Notes under the pieces: model-generated
Told to the model about the DNA's origin: nothing
Seen by the model: only the letters and a program-made list of their open reading frames with translations
The model's database searches: none
Assembly: GCA_035765635.1 (NCBI GenBank)
Contig: DASTWZ010000049.1
Coordinates: 1-64,000 of the forward strand
From: EW11 sp035765635
GTDB taxonomy: Bacteria > Verrucomicrobiota > Verrucomicrobiia > Opitutales > Opitutaceae
Length of the DNA stretch: 64,000 nt
Direction of reading: 5' to 3'
Part shown: positions 43,551 through 52,313 of the stretch, piece after piece
Position numbering within the stretch: position 1 is the first letter of the stretch
Layout of the letters: every line of letters starts with the position of its first letter
Position numbers and translations under genes: made by a program

Positions 43551-44462
43551 TCAGCCGAGCAGGTTGCGCAGCGCGGTGAGATATTTCTGCTGCGTGCCGC
43601 GGATCACTTCCGCGGGAACGTGAGGCGCGGGCGGCTTCTGGTCCCATTTGATGGCCAGCAGGTGATCGCGGACAAACTGCTTGTCGTAGCTCGGAGGCGA
43701 CTGATTTGGAGCGTAGCTCTCGCGCGGCCAATAACGTGACGAGTCGGGCGTGAGAATCTCGTCGATCAGGTAGAGTTTTCCACCGGCGTCGGTGCCGAAT
43801 TCGAATTTTGTATCCGCCAGGATCATACCGGCGTTTTTCGCGCGGTCGTGGCCGCGCCGATAGAGTTCGAGGCTGGCTGCCTTGACCTCCTGGTACAACG
43901 CAGCGCCCACCACGGCCTCGCCTTGCGCGTCATTGATCGGTTCGTCGTGCGCTCCTTTGGGGGCCTTGGTCGTCGGCGTGAAAATCGGATTGGGCAGCCG
44001 GTCGGCCTGACGCAGGCCCGGGGGGAGGGGAATGCCGCAGACCTCGCCGGTTTTTTGGTAGGAGGCCCAGCCGCTGCCTGCGAGGTACCCGCGCACGACG
44101 CATTCGATTGCCAGCGGCTTCAACTTTTTCACGACCATGCTGCGCAACTGAACATCGCGCGTCAGCTTGTATTTGTTGGCCAGAATATCCGCTTGGTTCG
44201 GCAGCAAATGATTCGGCAAAACATCGTGCACCTGGCTGAACCACCAAAGGCTCATTTGATTCAGGATGATGCCCTTTCCAGGAATGCCGTCCGGCAGAAT
44301 GACATCGAAGGCCGAGAGACGGTCGGTCGCGACGATCAGCAGCGCGTCGCCGAGGTCGAAAATCTCGCGCACTTTTCCGGAGGCGATCTTGGGAAACGGC
44401 AAAGTTTCAATCTGAGTGACAGCCTCGCGGGGCAGGGCGGCGGTGATCTCGGAGAACGTCAT
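43551..44462 (-). CDS. purC: SAICAR synthetase
   Basis: PurC condenses CAIR with aspartate in purine synthesis. The 303-residue protein is of the longer type: KIASGKVREIFDLGDALLIV with ATDRLSAFDVILPDGIPGKG, IECVVRGYLAGSGWASYQKT, DEPINDAQGEAVVG, and FEFGTDAGGKLYLIDEILTP with DSSRYWP. It is monocistronic as far as I can see, divergent from the CMD gene (183 bp). Confidence 0.95.
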   Translation of the reverse strand: MTFSEITAALPREAVTQIETLPFPKIASGKVREIFDLGDALLIVATDRLSAFDVILPDGIPGKGIILNQMSLWWFSQVHDVLPNHLLPNQADILANKYKLTRDVQLRSMVVKKLKPLAIECVVRGYLAGSGWASYQKTGEVCGIPLPPGLRQADRLPNPIFTPTTKAPKGAHDEPINDAQGEAVVGAALYQEVKAASLELYRRGHDRAKNAGMILADTKFEFGTDAGGKLYLIDEILTPDSSRYWPRESYAPNQSPPSYDKQFVRDHLLAIKWDQKPPAPHVPAEVIRGTQQKYLTALRNLLG

Positions 44463-44645
44463 ATCTCATCCGATTTCGGAAGAATGCGCGAAATGGGCGA
44501 GACGGAAGTGCGGGCGAAAACGCACGTGTTGATCGGCGCGAAAACTTTTTTCCGACAATTGTCGAACTGGCGATGGCCGGCGCGTCGGTGGGTTGAAGCC
44601 GCGAATTTCTTCGAGGCTCAACCAACCAAAAATAAGGAAACGACC

Positions 44646-45122
44646 ATGAAAACGCTACAACCTCGCATGAAGGCCCCCGCAGCCGTTCTCGCCGATATCA
44701 TGCCACCAATCCAAGCGCTGCTCGCAGCGACCTACAAAGGCGGCGTGTCGCCGCAAACCCTCGCGCTCGTTCATCTGCGCGTCAGCCAGATCAATGGCTG
44801 CAGTTCGTGCGTGGATGGAGGCGCGCGGCTCGCGAAGAAGGCGGGAGAAACCGACGATCGCCTGTTCGCGGTCAGCGCCTGGCGCGACGCTCCGTATTTC
44901 ACGGAAGCCGAGCGCGCGGCGATGGAGCTGGCGGAATCGGTCACGCGCTTGAGCGATCGCCCTGACCCGGTGCCGGACGAGGTTTGGGATCGCGCGGCGA
45001 AGCACTACGACGAAGCGGGATTGGCGACGTTGCTTCTCTCGATCGGAATCACGAATCTCTTCAACCGCTTCAACATTCCCACGCGTCAGGTGGCGGGGGA
45101 CAACGAGTGGAGCAAGGGTTGA
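44646..45122 (+). CDS. Carboxymuconolactone decarboxylase/AhpD-family protein
   Basis: This is a 158-residue helical protein with the CxxC redox/proton-relay motif in RVSQINGCSSCVDGGARLAK and the downstream TEAERAAMELAESVTRLSDR. C-terminal TLLLSIGITNLFNRFNIPTR matches the subgroup of AhpD-like proteins often linked to ECF sigma factors. AAATAAGGAAACGACC ahead of the ATG provides a ribosome site. The next two genes on the same strand (DGPF protein, ECF sigma) make this a likely stress-response cluster. Confidence 0.87.
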   Translation: MKTLQPRMKAPAAVLADIMPPIQALLAATYKGGVSPQTLALVHLRVSQINGCSSCVDGGARLAKKAGETDDRLFAVSAWRDAPYFTEAERAAMELAESVTRLSDRPDPVPDEVWDRAAKHYDEAGLATLLLSIGITNLFNRFNIPTRQVAGDNEWSKG

Positions 45123-45172
45123 ACGCCCTTCGGCGCGTGACTCATCTTAAACGTTAGAAATTCTTTTCACCC

Positions 45173-45535
45173 ATGAAATACGCACTGCTTGTTCACCAAT
45201 CTCAGGAAAGTTTTGTGCAACGCGATCCCGCCGCCACAGCGGCGGCGGGCCGGGCTTATGGTGAGGCCTTGATCGCCGCCGGAGTCTTCGTGGCCGGAGC
45301 GGGACTGGACTCTCCGCAAGTCGCCACGACCGTTTCTGTCCGCGATGGCAAACGTCACGTGCAGGACGGACCCTCGGCGGAGACGAAGGAGTTTCTCGCC
45401 GGGTTGGCCATCATCGACGTGCCGAATCTCGACGTCGCGCTGGAGTGGGCGGCGCGACATCCGGCGGCAAGCCGCGCGAAGATCGAAGTTCGGCCGTTGC
45501 TCGGCTCGCTTTTCGCAACGGCGCCCAAGGCCTGA
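45173..45535 (+). CDS. YCII/DGPF-domain protein
   Basis: This is a 120-residue ferredoxin-like protein with the DGPF-type motif reading DGPSAETKEFLAGLAIIDVP and the ALEWAARHPAA helix that marks the subgroup. The enzymatic function is unknown. It is immediately followed (4 bp) by the ECF sigma gene, a conserved pairing in ECF42-type loci. Confidence 0.88.
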   Translation: MKYALLVHQSQESFVQRDPAATAAAGRAYGEALIAAGVFVAGAGLDSPQVATTVSVRDGKRHVQDGPSAETKEFLAGLAIIDVPNLDVALEWAARHPAASRAKIEVRPLLGSLFATAPKA

Positions 45536-45539
45536 TGGA

Positions 45540-46829
45540 ATGAGCGAAGCGGCCGCGCACACTGCGATCGAGGCGTTGATTCGCGAGTCGTATGGACGGC
45601 TCGTGGCGTATTTGGCCGCGCGTTCGGGCGACATCGCTGGCGCGGAGGATGCGTTGAGCGATGCCTTGGTCGCGGCGTTGCAGCGGTGGCCGATCGACGG
45701 TGTGCCTTTCAAGCCGGAGGCCTGGCTGCTTCAAGTCGCGCGCAACCGGCGCATCGATGCGGCGCGGCGACGGAAAGTGCGCGAGGAATTCGCACCAATC
45801 GTTCGACAGCTCACGGAAGAAGCGCAAGGCGTGGCGATGAATCAGCAATCCTTTCCGGACGAGAGATTGAAGCTCCTCTTCGTGTGCGGGCATCCGGCGA
45901 TCGATCCTGCGGCGCGCACGCCCTTGATGCTGCAGACCGTCCTCGGACTCGACGCGGCGCGCATCGCGTCGGCGTTTCTGAGTTCGCCTGAAGCGATGAG
46001 CCAGCGCTTGGTCCGGGCAAAAACGAAAATCCGCGACAGCGTGATTCCTTTTTCGGTGCCAGAGCCGACCGAGTGGCCGGAGCGAGTGGAGTTCGTGCTC
46101 GATGCAATTTACGCCGCGTACACGACCGGTTGGGACAGTATCAACGAAGCGGATACAACGCGTCGTTCGCTCGCTGCCGAGGCCATTCAGCTCGGTCGAA
46201 CTCTCGTGCAACTGATGCCCGAGGAGCCCGAAGCCCGCGGCCTGCTTGCGCTCATGTTGCACTGCGAAGCCCGCAGTGCCGCGCGCACGACTGCGGCCGG
46301 AGAATTCGTTCCTCTCGACCGGCAGGATACCACGCGTTGGGAGCGTTCGATGATGGCAGAGGCGGAAGAGCAGTTGAGACTCGCGGCAGCTGACGCGACG
46401 CGGGACGGGCGACGAATGGGTGAGGGGAGAGGAAGGGAAATGCGTTTCGGGCGGTATCAATTGGAAGCGGCGATCCAATCGATCCATGCGCATCGGGCCG
46501 AAACGGGCGTGATCGACTGGGCGCAGATCGCGTTGTTGTACGAAGGACTTGTTCGCATCGCGCCGCGCATTGGTTTGCTCGTCGGCCGTGCGGTGGCGTT
46601 GGTCGAGGCCGTAAGTCCGGAGCGAGGTCTGGCGGCTCTGGACGAGATCTCCGACCAGCGAGTGACCACCTATCAACCCTACTGGGCCGCGCGCGCCCAC
46701 ATCTTGTCACGTCTCGGCCGAAACGAAGAGGCCCAGTCCGCTTTCGAGCGAGCCTCCAGCCTCACCGAAGACCCTGCGTTGAAAAACCACCTCCTCCGAC
46801 GCGCCGCAGAAATCGCCGAGAAGCGGTGA
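45540..46829 (+). CDS. ECF sigma factor with C-terminal helical extension (ECF42-like)
   Basis: This 429-residue sigma factor begins at ATG 45540. Sigma-2 includes YGRLVAYLAARSGDIAGAED with PEAWLLQVARNRRIDAARR. Sigma-4 includes LMLQTVLGLDAARIASAFLS and MSQRLVRAKTKIRDS. The remaining 250 residues are TPR-like (RGLLALMLHCEARSAART, GRYQLEAAIQSIHA, YWAARAHILSRLGRNEEAQS), as in ECF42. No anti-sigma gene is present; in this group the C-terminal extension is thought to replace it. A short Gly/Arg-rich insert (about residues 283-300) is unusual. Longer frames upstream overlap the DGPF gene. Confidence 0.9.
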   Translation: MSEAAAHTAIEALIRESYGRLVAYLAARSGDIAGAEDALSDALVAALQRWPIDGVPFKPEAWLLQVARNRRIDAARRRKVREEFAPIVRQLTEEAQGVAMNQQSFPDERLKLLFVCGHPAIDPAARTPLMLQTVLGLDAARIASAFLSSPEAMSQRLVRAKTKIRDSVIPFSVPEPTEWPERVEFVLDAIYAAYTTGWDSINEADTTRRSLAAEAIQLGRTLVQLMPEEPEARGLLALMLHCEARSAARTTAAGEFVPLDRQDTTRWERSMMAEAEEQLRLAAADATRDGRRMGEGRGREMRFGRYQLEAAIQSIHAHRAETGVIDWAQIALLYEGLVRIAPRIGLLVGRAVALVEAVSPERGLAALDEISDQRVTTYQPYWAARAHILSRLGRNEEAQSAFERASSLTEDPALKNHLLRRAAEIAEKR

Positions 46830-46854
46830 GTGGCTGAGCGCTTCAAAATACCTT

Positions 46855-47061
46855 TAGCCGCAAAGATGCGCGAAAATAACGCAAAGAGGATTTGGGTCGG
46901 CGACGTTCGATCGCAATTTCTGCTCCAGAACACGGTTGGAGTATTGGTTTGGAGCTCCAAACCAAAATACCAGACCGCTTATAGGTCACGGATGTCTGAA
47001 TTGGGTCGAACGAGTAATAGCCTCTTTGCGTTTTTTTGCGCCTTCTTGCGGCTAAAAAAAT
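46855..47061. repeat. GCAAAGAGG palindromic repeat, copy 5
   Basis: The element begins TTAGCCGCAAAGATGCGCGA with ACGCAAAGAGGATT and ends with the inverted CCTCTTTGCG, GCGCCTTCTTGCGGCTAAAA. The centre has TGGTTTGGAGCTCCAAACCA, a 20-nt perfect palindrome. It fills the gap between the ECF sigma gene and the ABC gene. Confidence 0.82.
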
Positions 47062-47145
47062 CACCGCGATTCGGCAAGGAACCCGAGGCCTCGAGCGAAC
47101 TCTGCGTTGCCACGGATCGGCGGCGCGATGTGGTGAAGGCACATC

Positions 47146-48999
47146 ATGAGAGGCGCAGGTGGATTCAAAAAAGACGACTCGGTGCTGAATCACAAAATGG
47201 CGCCCGGCACCCTTCGCCGGGTGATGCAATTTGGACGGCCTTACTACGGAATTCTCAGCGTCTTTCTTTTTCTCGTCGCGTTGGATTCGGCGGCGGGGTT
47301 GATCAATCCGCTGATCTACCGGGAGCTGATCAATCGCGGTATCCTCACCGGCAATACAAAGCTCGTCCTGGAATTGGCGTTTGCGGCGGCGGGCGTGGCG
47401 GTGATCGATTCCGCTCTGACCTTTGTGCAGCGCACAATGGCGACGAAGATCGGCCTCGAAATCGTCTTTGACCTCCGGAAAAAAGTTTTCGCGCACGTCC
47501 AGCAAATGTCGGTGGCGTTTTTCAGCCGCACGCGCACCGGCGCGATGGTCAGCCGCCTGAACAGCGACGTCTCGGGCGTGAACGACGCCTTCACCGACAT
47601 CTTGTCCACCGCGGTTGGCAATCTGCTGACCGTCACGCTCGTGTTGACGACGATGTTTGTTCTGTCGTGGCGGTTGACCCTGGCGAGCTTGCTGCTGATT
47701 CCCGCGTTCGTTTTGCCGGCCCGTTTTGTGGGAGGGAAAATGCGCAGACTAACCCGCGAGGCTTACGATCGCACGGCGGAGATGAACAACTTGATGATTG
47801 AGCGCTTCAACGTCGGCGGCGCGTTGCTCGCGAAAATTTTCGGACGGCCCCAAGAGGACCTGGCGCTTTTCGCCGAGCGTGCGGCGCTCCTGCGCGAGAC
47901 GCGTTTCCGCGCGTCTAACTGCGCGCGGCTTCTCTACATCGGACTCGCGTTGATGGCGGCGCTCGCCGTCGCGGTCGTTTATGGGTGGGGTGGCACATTG
48001 GCGGCGGAAGGAGCGCTCGACGTGGGAACCTTGATTGCGCTCGTTTCGTATTTGCTGCGCTTGTACGGGCCGTTGACCGCGCTCGGAAATTTGCAGGTCG
48101 ATGTGCTCACCACGTTGGTCTCTTTCGAACGCGTTTTCGAAGTGCTCGATCTGAAGCCGCTCGTCGCGGAGAAGGCCGATGCTCAACCGATACCCGCGGG
48201 GCCGGTGCGGTTGGAGTTTGATCGGGTGACCTTCCGTTACCCGACGGCCAAGGAAGTCTCGCTGGCCTCGCTGGAGTCCGTGGCGGTGCTAAGTCCGTTT
48301 CCCGAGAACACGATCTTGCACGATGTGAGTTTCGTGGCGGAGCCAGGGCAGATGATTGCGCTTGTCGGGCCCTCTGGCGCCGGGAAGAGCACGCTCGCGC
48401 AGCTGGCGGCGCGACTTTACGACCCGCGCTCGGGCGCGGTGCGGATGAATGGCGTCGATTTGCGCGACGTAACCATAAAGTCGATACAAGAGACGGTCGG
48501 CATGGTGATGCAGGACGCGCATCTCTTTCACGACACCTTGCGGGCGAACTTGCTTTACGCGCGGCCCGACGCGAGCGAGGCGGAGTTGAAGGCGGCGCTG
48601 CGCGACGCGCAGATTTTGTCGGCGGTGGAAGCGCTGCCGCAGGGCCTCGACACTGTGATTGGTGAACGCGGCCATCGTCTGTCTGGTGGTGAGCGGCAGC
48701 GTGTGGCGATCGCGCGGCTGCTTTTGAAAGCGCCCCCCTTCGTGATTCTGGATGAGGCGACGGCGCATCTCGATTCTGAGTCGGAGCGGGCGATTCAGAT
48801 CGCTTTTCGCACGGCGCTGGCGGGCCGAACCTCGCTCGTCATCGCGCATCGTCTGTCGACGGTGCAGTCCGCCGCCCAGATCTTGGTCTTGGAAAAAGGC
48901 CGCATCGTGCAACGCGGCCGCCACGAGGAGTTGCTGGATGCAGGCGGACTCTACGCGCAGCTCTACCGGACGCAGTTCGCCGGTGCTGTGAATCGGTAG
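47146..48999 (+). CDS. ABC exporter (MsbA-like, homodimer type)
   Basis: A 617-residue half transporter with a six-helix domain (about residues 30-330) and an ATPase domain with Walker A GPSGAGKS, Q-loop GMVMQDA, signature LSGGERQR, Walker B PFVILDEATAHLD and switch AHRLS. All catalytic residues are intact, so unlike the 11-15 kb pair it probably works as a homodimer. The ATPase domain has a 20-residue insert before the Walker A strand. AAGG is spaced 7 nt before the ATG at 47146. Confidence 0.9.
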   Translation: MRGAGGFKKDDSVLNHKMAPGTLRRVMQFGRPYYGILSVFLFLVALDSAAGLINPLIYRELINRGILTGNTKLVLELAFAAAGVAVIDSALTFVQRTMATKIGLEIVFDLRKKVFAHVQQMSVAFFSRTRTGAMVSRLNSDVSGVNDAFTDILSTAVGNLLTVTLVLTTMFVLSWRLTLASLLLIPAFVLPARFVGGKMRRLTREAYDRTAEMNNLMIERFNVGGALLAKIFGRPQEDLALFAERAALLRETRFRASNCARLLYIGLALMAALAVAVVYGWGGTLAAEGALDVGTLIALVSYLLRLYGPLTALGNLQVDVLTTLVSFERVFEVLDLKPLVAEKADAQPIPAGPVRLEFDRVTFRYPTAKEVSLASLESVAVLSPFPENTILHDVSFVAEPGQMIALVGPSGAGKSTLAQLAARLYDPRSGAVRMNGVDLRDVTIKSIQETVGMVMQDAHLFHDTLRANLLYARPDASEAELKAALRDAQILSAVEALPQGLDTVIGERGHRLSGGERQRVAIARLLLKAPPFVILDEATAHLDSESERAIQIAFRTALAGRTSLVIAHRLSTVQSAAQILVLEKGRIVQRGRHEELLDAGGLYAQLYRTQFAGAVNR

Positions 49000-49162
49000 G
49001 GAAACGAATCGGTATGAGATAGCCGTCCGGTGTCGGAAGGGGGGGGCGAGACGAAGACGAAATGATGTCGAAACGAGACTGATGCGCCTCTTGAAATCTC
49101 GTCCCAAAAAAGTGCTTGCGCGCGTTTTGGTCCACCCTACGTTCAGCCCCTTTCCGCGGTTA

Positions 49163-49239
49163 GTCCCCATCGTCTAGCCCGGTTAGGACACCACCCTTTC
49201 ACGGTGAGAACCGGGGTTCGAATCCCCGTGGGGACGCCA
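49163..49239 (+). tRNA. tRNA-Glu (anticodon TTC), CCA encoded
   Basis: The cloverleaf is clear: acceptor GTCCCCA / TGGGGAC, D-arm with GGTTAGGA, anticodon loop CTTTCAC (TTC), T-loop GGTTCGAATCC, discriminator G, and CCA at 49237-49239. A TTGCGC-N16-TACGTT promoter-like pair lies at 49116-49143. It marks the left edge of the accessory region. Confidence 0.96.
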
Positions 49240-49248
49240 ACTTTAGAG

Positions 49249-49284
49249 GCCCACAATTCCCAGTGAGTTGCGGGCTTTTGTTTT
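49249..49284 (+). terminator. Hairpin and T-tract after tRNA-Glu
   Basis: Stem GCCCACAA / TTGCGGGC (one mismatch) is followed by TTTTGTTTT. A further outer stem, CTTTAG/CTAAAG (49241-49292), encloses it. It probably ends the tRNA transcript. Confidence 0.6.
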
Positions 49285-49369
49285 CACTAAAGGGCAGGGA
49301 CTAAGAATGGAGCTAAGAATAAGCGCGGCGAAATTCGACGATGCACTTGGATGGCGTGGTCTGCGCTAA

Positions 49370-51085
49370 TTACGATGATCCCTGCATCAGCTCTTGCATG
49401 TCGAAGACCAGATCGTCGTCGCGATCAAACGCCGTCTCGATCGCCCATGAGTTAAGGTCCGTTTTCGTCATTCCGTGCACGCATGCCAGCTCTCGAAAAT
49501 ATGCGTTTCGGCTATCCCACAGTGATCGTGCGCGATCGTCCCACTCACAGAACCGTATCAGCGGGTCGTCAGGCGTGTTGGAAGGACCTTCGCTAAACGT
49601 GATGCCGTTGAGGCGAAGAATCGCGTAAGCTTGCACACTCACGTCGCTCCACTCACGCGGCCTGCACCGCAGAGGGCGCGACAATGCCTTAAGTGGCTGT
49701 GCAGCGGCTTGAGCGGCTGCCGGGCCAAAGCGCAGGAGTGGCGTCACATCGCCGTCGTGCAGGCACCGAAATACGGTCGACACCATCGCAAACTCAGGAA
49801 CCCCGGCAAGGGCATCCTCCATGAATTTCAGGTCATCCGGGTGGGCGATATAGACGAGCCTGGAGGTTAGAAAACGCAGCCGGTAAAGCGATCGTTTGCG
49901 CTCAAATCCATCCAATTGATTGAACCGCGATAGGAGATTTTGTGCATCTGAGAAATATTGCTTCCGTAAAGCTAAACACTCCGCAACTACGGGCAGCATT
50001 GCGAGGCTTCGCGTTTTCCTTCGAAACCAGCGTCGCTTTAGGAGCGTGGCGGTCCGCGTGAGATACGACCGCTCCTGTTCCACCTCAGAGTAGTCGAGAG
50101 GCCGGATCCGGATCCCGTGTTCTTGAAACTGAGCACGGAGATACTCTCTTACGTCCGGATAGAGCATCAGCATTTGTTTCATCTGACCGACGAAGCTCTT
50201 CCAAGACGGCCCTGCGACATCGTCGAAATCAGCCTCACTCTTCACCCATTCTGCAGCTGGCACTTCGAGCCGCTTCTTCGAATTGAGCGTCAATCCTCTT
50301 ACCTCGAGGAGCCGCTCAAGATGATGCTCGAGTGCGATAGCCATTTGAGATGGAGCAACGATTGCCACGTCATCAACATAGCGGAAGTAACATCCCGGAG
50401 CGCGTGTGGACATCTCGTTATCGATCGCGCGAAAAACCAGATTGCCGAGCATGTGGCTGAACATCGGGCCGGTCAGAACGGCGCCGTCCGTCTTGGCCCG
50501 CTCATAGTCAGCGAGTATTTTGCTCCCGAGGGTGCGGTAAGTCGTCCCGAGATTCGCCGCTTCGCACGCGGTGAGCCAGGCGGCGCGGGCCACCTCACCC
50601 GTTATGGAGGGATAGAATCGCCTCACGTCGGTATGAATCACAACGGCGGTGGGATTCCCGCGACAGGCGGCCGCAATCGCTTTGTGTCGATCGATGAATC
50701 CTCGGAAATAGGGACGAAAAATGCCATTCACCTCATTCCCTGACGAGAGCTCGTAGCTGAAGACACTCGGATGAGGTCCGAAGGGACCGCCGGCTGCCGC
50801 GCAGGCGGCGAGAAGCGCGGCCTCGGCAAGAGTCTCGTGGGGCGGCGGGAGCAGCAGTTCGCGGAATGTCAGCTCACCATCGGCCCCTATTTCCTTGAAG
50901 GTTGAAATGGGATGGTAGCATCCCGCCGATCGCTCCATTACTAAAGCCGTGGCGATGTCATTACCCCAAACGTCGCGTTGGGCGCTGCGGTTGCGCAAAT
51001 GCTGCCGCAATCCGACATAAGTAAGAATGTCGCGGCGACGATATTGGTGCACCGCACGCGCAGCGAGAATGCCGGGTGTGCTCAT
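49370..51085 (-). CDS. Reverse transcriptase with a long C-terminal region
   Basis: This 571-residue protein has an RT palm at about residues 80-300: the A-motif Asp153 in IHTDVRRFYPSITG, a motif-4 equivalent AVLTGPMFSHMLGNLVFRAI, and the C-motif YVDD (Asp238, Asp239) in GCYFRYVDDVAIVAP. All three catalytic Asp are present, so polymerase activity is expected. The 270 residues after the palm are helical and I recognise no domain. There is no maturase, endonuclease or integrase module and no group II intron structure around it, which points to a domesticated defence-type (DRT/UG/Abi-like) RT rather than a mobile intron. Its ATG overlaps the stop of the upstream methyltransferase-like gene (ATGA). 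It is on the minus strand, facing tRNA-Glu. Which RT class it belongs to cannot be told here. Confidence 0.88.
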   Translation of the reverse strand: MSTPGILAARAVHQYRRRDILTYVGLRQHLRNRSAQRDVWGNDIATALVMERSAGCYHPISTFKEIGADGELTFRELLLPPPHETLAEAALLAACAAAGGPFGPHPSVFSYELSSGNEVNGIFRPYFRGFIDRHKAIAAACRGNPTAVVIHTDVRRFYPSITGEVARAAWLTACEAANLGTTYRTLGSKILADYERAKTDGAVLTGPMFSHMLGNLVFRAIDNEMSTRAPGCYFRYVDDVAIVAPSQMAIALEHHLERLLEVRGLTLNSKKRLEVPAAEWVKSEADFDDVAGPSWKSFVGQMKQMLMLYPDVREYLRAQFQEHGIRIRPLDYSEVEQERSYLTRTATLLKRRWFRRKTRSLAMLPVVAECLALRKQYFSDAQNLLSRFNQLDGFERKRSLYRLRFLTSRLVYIAHPDDLKFMEDALAGVPEFAMVSTVFRCLHDGDVTPLLRFGPAAAQAAAQPLKALSRPLRCRPREWSDVSVQAYAILRLNGITFSEGPSNTPDDPLIRFCEWDDRARSLWDSRNAYFRELACVHGMTKTDLNSWAIETAFDRDDDLVFDMQELMQGSS

Positions 51086-52038
51086 CCCGGGTATCTCGTC
51101 ATCCTCATCAGCGACAGGCGAACATTGTAGCGAGTTCCTGTGCGAAGCGGGTGCTCGAAACGCGCGTCAGAGCACAGCGGTTGACTCGATTGCTCCGTGG
51201 AGGCTTGACGAAAGAACGTAGCGACTTTTGCGAGCAGCCCTTTGAACAAGCGGGGCCACATCGATTTCATGGCTGCATTGGTTTGGGGTTCAATCCAAGC
51301 GACAGTCGAGCGCCGCACCGCTGCCCAACGAAACATCTCCGCGAGTCGCTCCCGGGCTGCGTTCAGTCGCGTGCTTTCGTGGAGAAAACCAGAGAAGTTC
51401 GCCGTAAGCATAAAATGATCACGGCAATCTGGCGAATGCACCATCCAGGCATGGAGAAGCTCGGTCGTGCTGATTTCGTCCATCAGGTCCCAAATTCGGA
51501 AAGAGGGATGCACGAAAATTGCCTGTTCGCGCAGGCCTTGATCCATGAGCTGCAACAGGCGATCTGCGTAATTGAGGGCATGCGGTGAAATATCGCCACC
51601 CACCAGAAAAACATCTAGCGGCAGAGCGGGAATCACCTCTTGACGGCGTAATTCCGCAATGGTGGCGAGCAACGCGGCGCTCGCCGCCCCGGACCCACAA
51701 GGCGCGTCCAAAAGGCCCACACGGCCGCCAGCAAAAGAGCGCAGAAAAAGATTCGAGGACTCCGCGAGTTGGTCCTTAGGGTCGAGTATGGCCAGCTTTA
51801 GACGGGCGCATGAACCGCTGAACGCAGTCGCGAAATGTTGGGCTGTCGCGGCGGCAGATTCGCCGCCGGTTTCGCCGTCGTGCGTCGCCGTCATCGCCAA
51901 CGACAGGTTGTTGGTCGATTCCAAAACGCCACGGTAGGCCGTGCTCAGCATGGACGGAAAAAATAATGTTGAGCCAGCCGCGTCGAACATCGTGGCTGGG
52001 ATCTCTGATGGGGCGATTACCCGACGAAGCGTGGACAT
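51082..52038 (-). CDS. SAM-methyltransferase-like partner of the RT
   Basis: This 318-residue protein starts at ATG 52038 (MSTLRRVIAPSEIP); a TTG 12 bp upstream is possible. Residues 105-220 form a Rossmann methyltransferase core by motif: VGLLDAPCGSGAAS (motif I, 107-120), VGGDISPHALNYADRLL (acidic end of strand 2, Asp149), RIWDLMD (181-187) and LTANFSGFLHES (211-222, motif IV region). The first 100 residues and the C-terminal 70 are not recognised. It ends in the ATGA overlap with the RT, so both are surely co-translated. I know of no named system pairing an RT with this kind of protein; the substrate could be nucleic acid, protein or a small molecule. Alternatively the SAM site may only be structural. 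Confidence 0.72.
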   Translation of the reverse strand: MSTLRRVIAPSEIPATMFDAAGSTLFFPSMLSTAYRGVLESTNNLSLAMTATHDGETGGESAAATAQHFATAFSGSCARLKLAILDPKDQLAESSNLFLRSFAGGRVGLLDAPCGSGAASAALLATIAELRRQEVIPALPLDVFLVGGDISPHALNYADRLLQLMDQGLREQAIFVHPSFRIWDLMDEISTTELLHAWMVHSPDCRDHFMLTANFSGFLHESTRLNAARERLAEMFRWAAVRRSTVAWIEPQTNAAMKSMWPRLFKGLLAKVATFFRQASTEQSSQPLCSDARFEHPLRTGTRYNVRLSLMRMTRYPG

Positions 52039-52052
52039 TCCAAGCACCAACG

Positions 52053-52217
52053 TCAGCTGATCGACGGCGGTGTCGACATGATCGATGTCAAAGTCTTCCT
52101 GATAGGCAATCCTGCGACCGCGGCCGTCACCTCGATCGGATTAATCTGGCAGCCAAGATTCCCACCGCCCAAAGCCATCCATATCCTGAGAGAAATACGC
52201 CGACGGACGTCGTTCAT
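52053..52217 (-). CDS. Possible short ORF upstream of the methyltransferase-like gene
   Basis: A 54-codon frame starts at ATG 52217 (MNDVRRRISLRIWMALGGGN) and stops 14 bp before the methyltransferase ATG. The same frame is open without ATG up to about 52335 and reads like protein (HAFDASFRAGELQDEENF before the Met). Near 52090-52110 the coding look moves into the methyltransferase frame (YQEDFDIDHVDTAVDQLTLV leads into its ATG). It may be a small leader protein, or the true 5' part of the next gene broken by a frameshift. No strong ribosome site is visible. Confidence 0.4.
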   Translation of the reverse strand: MNDVRRRISLRIWMALGGGNLGCQINPIEVTAAVAGLPIRKTLTSIMSTPPSIS

Positions 52218-52313
52218 GAAGTTTTCTTCATCTTGCAGTTCGCCTGCCCTGAACGAAGCATCAAATGCGTGCAGTTGGGCACGGCGCTGCCGCGAACGTC
52301 GAGTGCCTAAAAT

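Noticed and set aside
50117..50743. 208-residue plus-strand frame opposite the RT
   Set aside because: Antisense to the catalytic RT domain, with no recognisable motif.
49370..51085. RT as part of a group II intron or retron
   Set aside because: No maturase X or endonuclease domain, no domain V/VI structure that I can see, and the retron msr/msd layout is not evident next to it. The methyltransferase overlap argues for a two-protein system.
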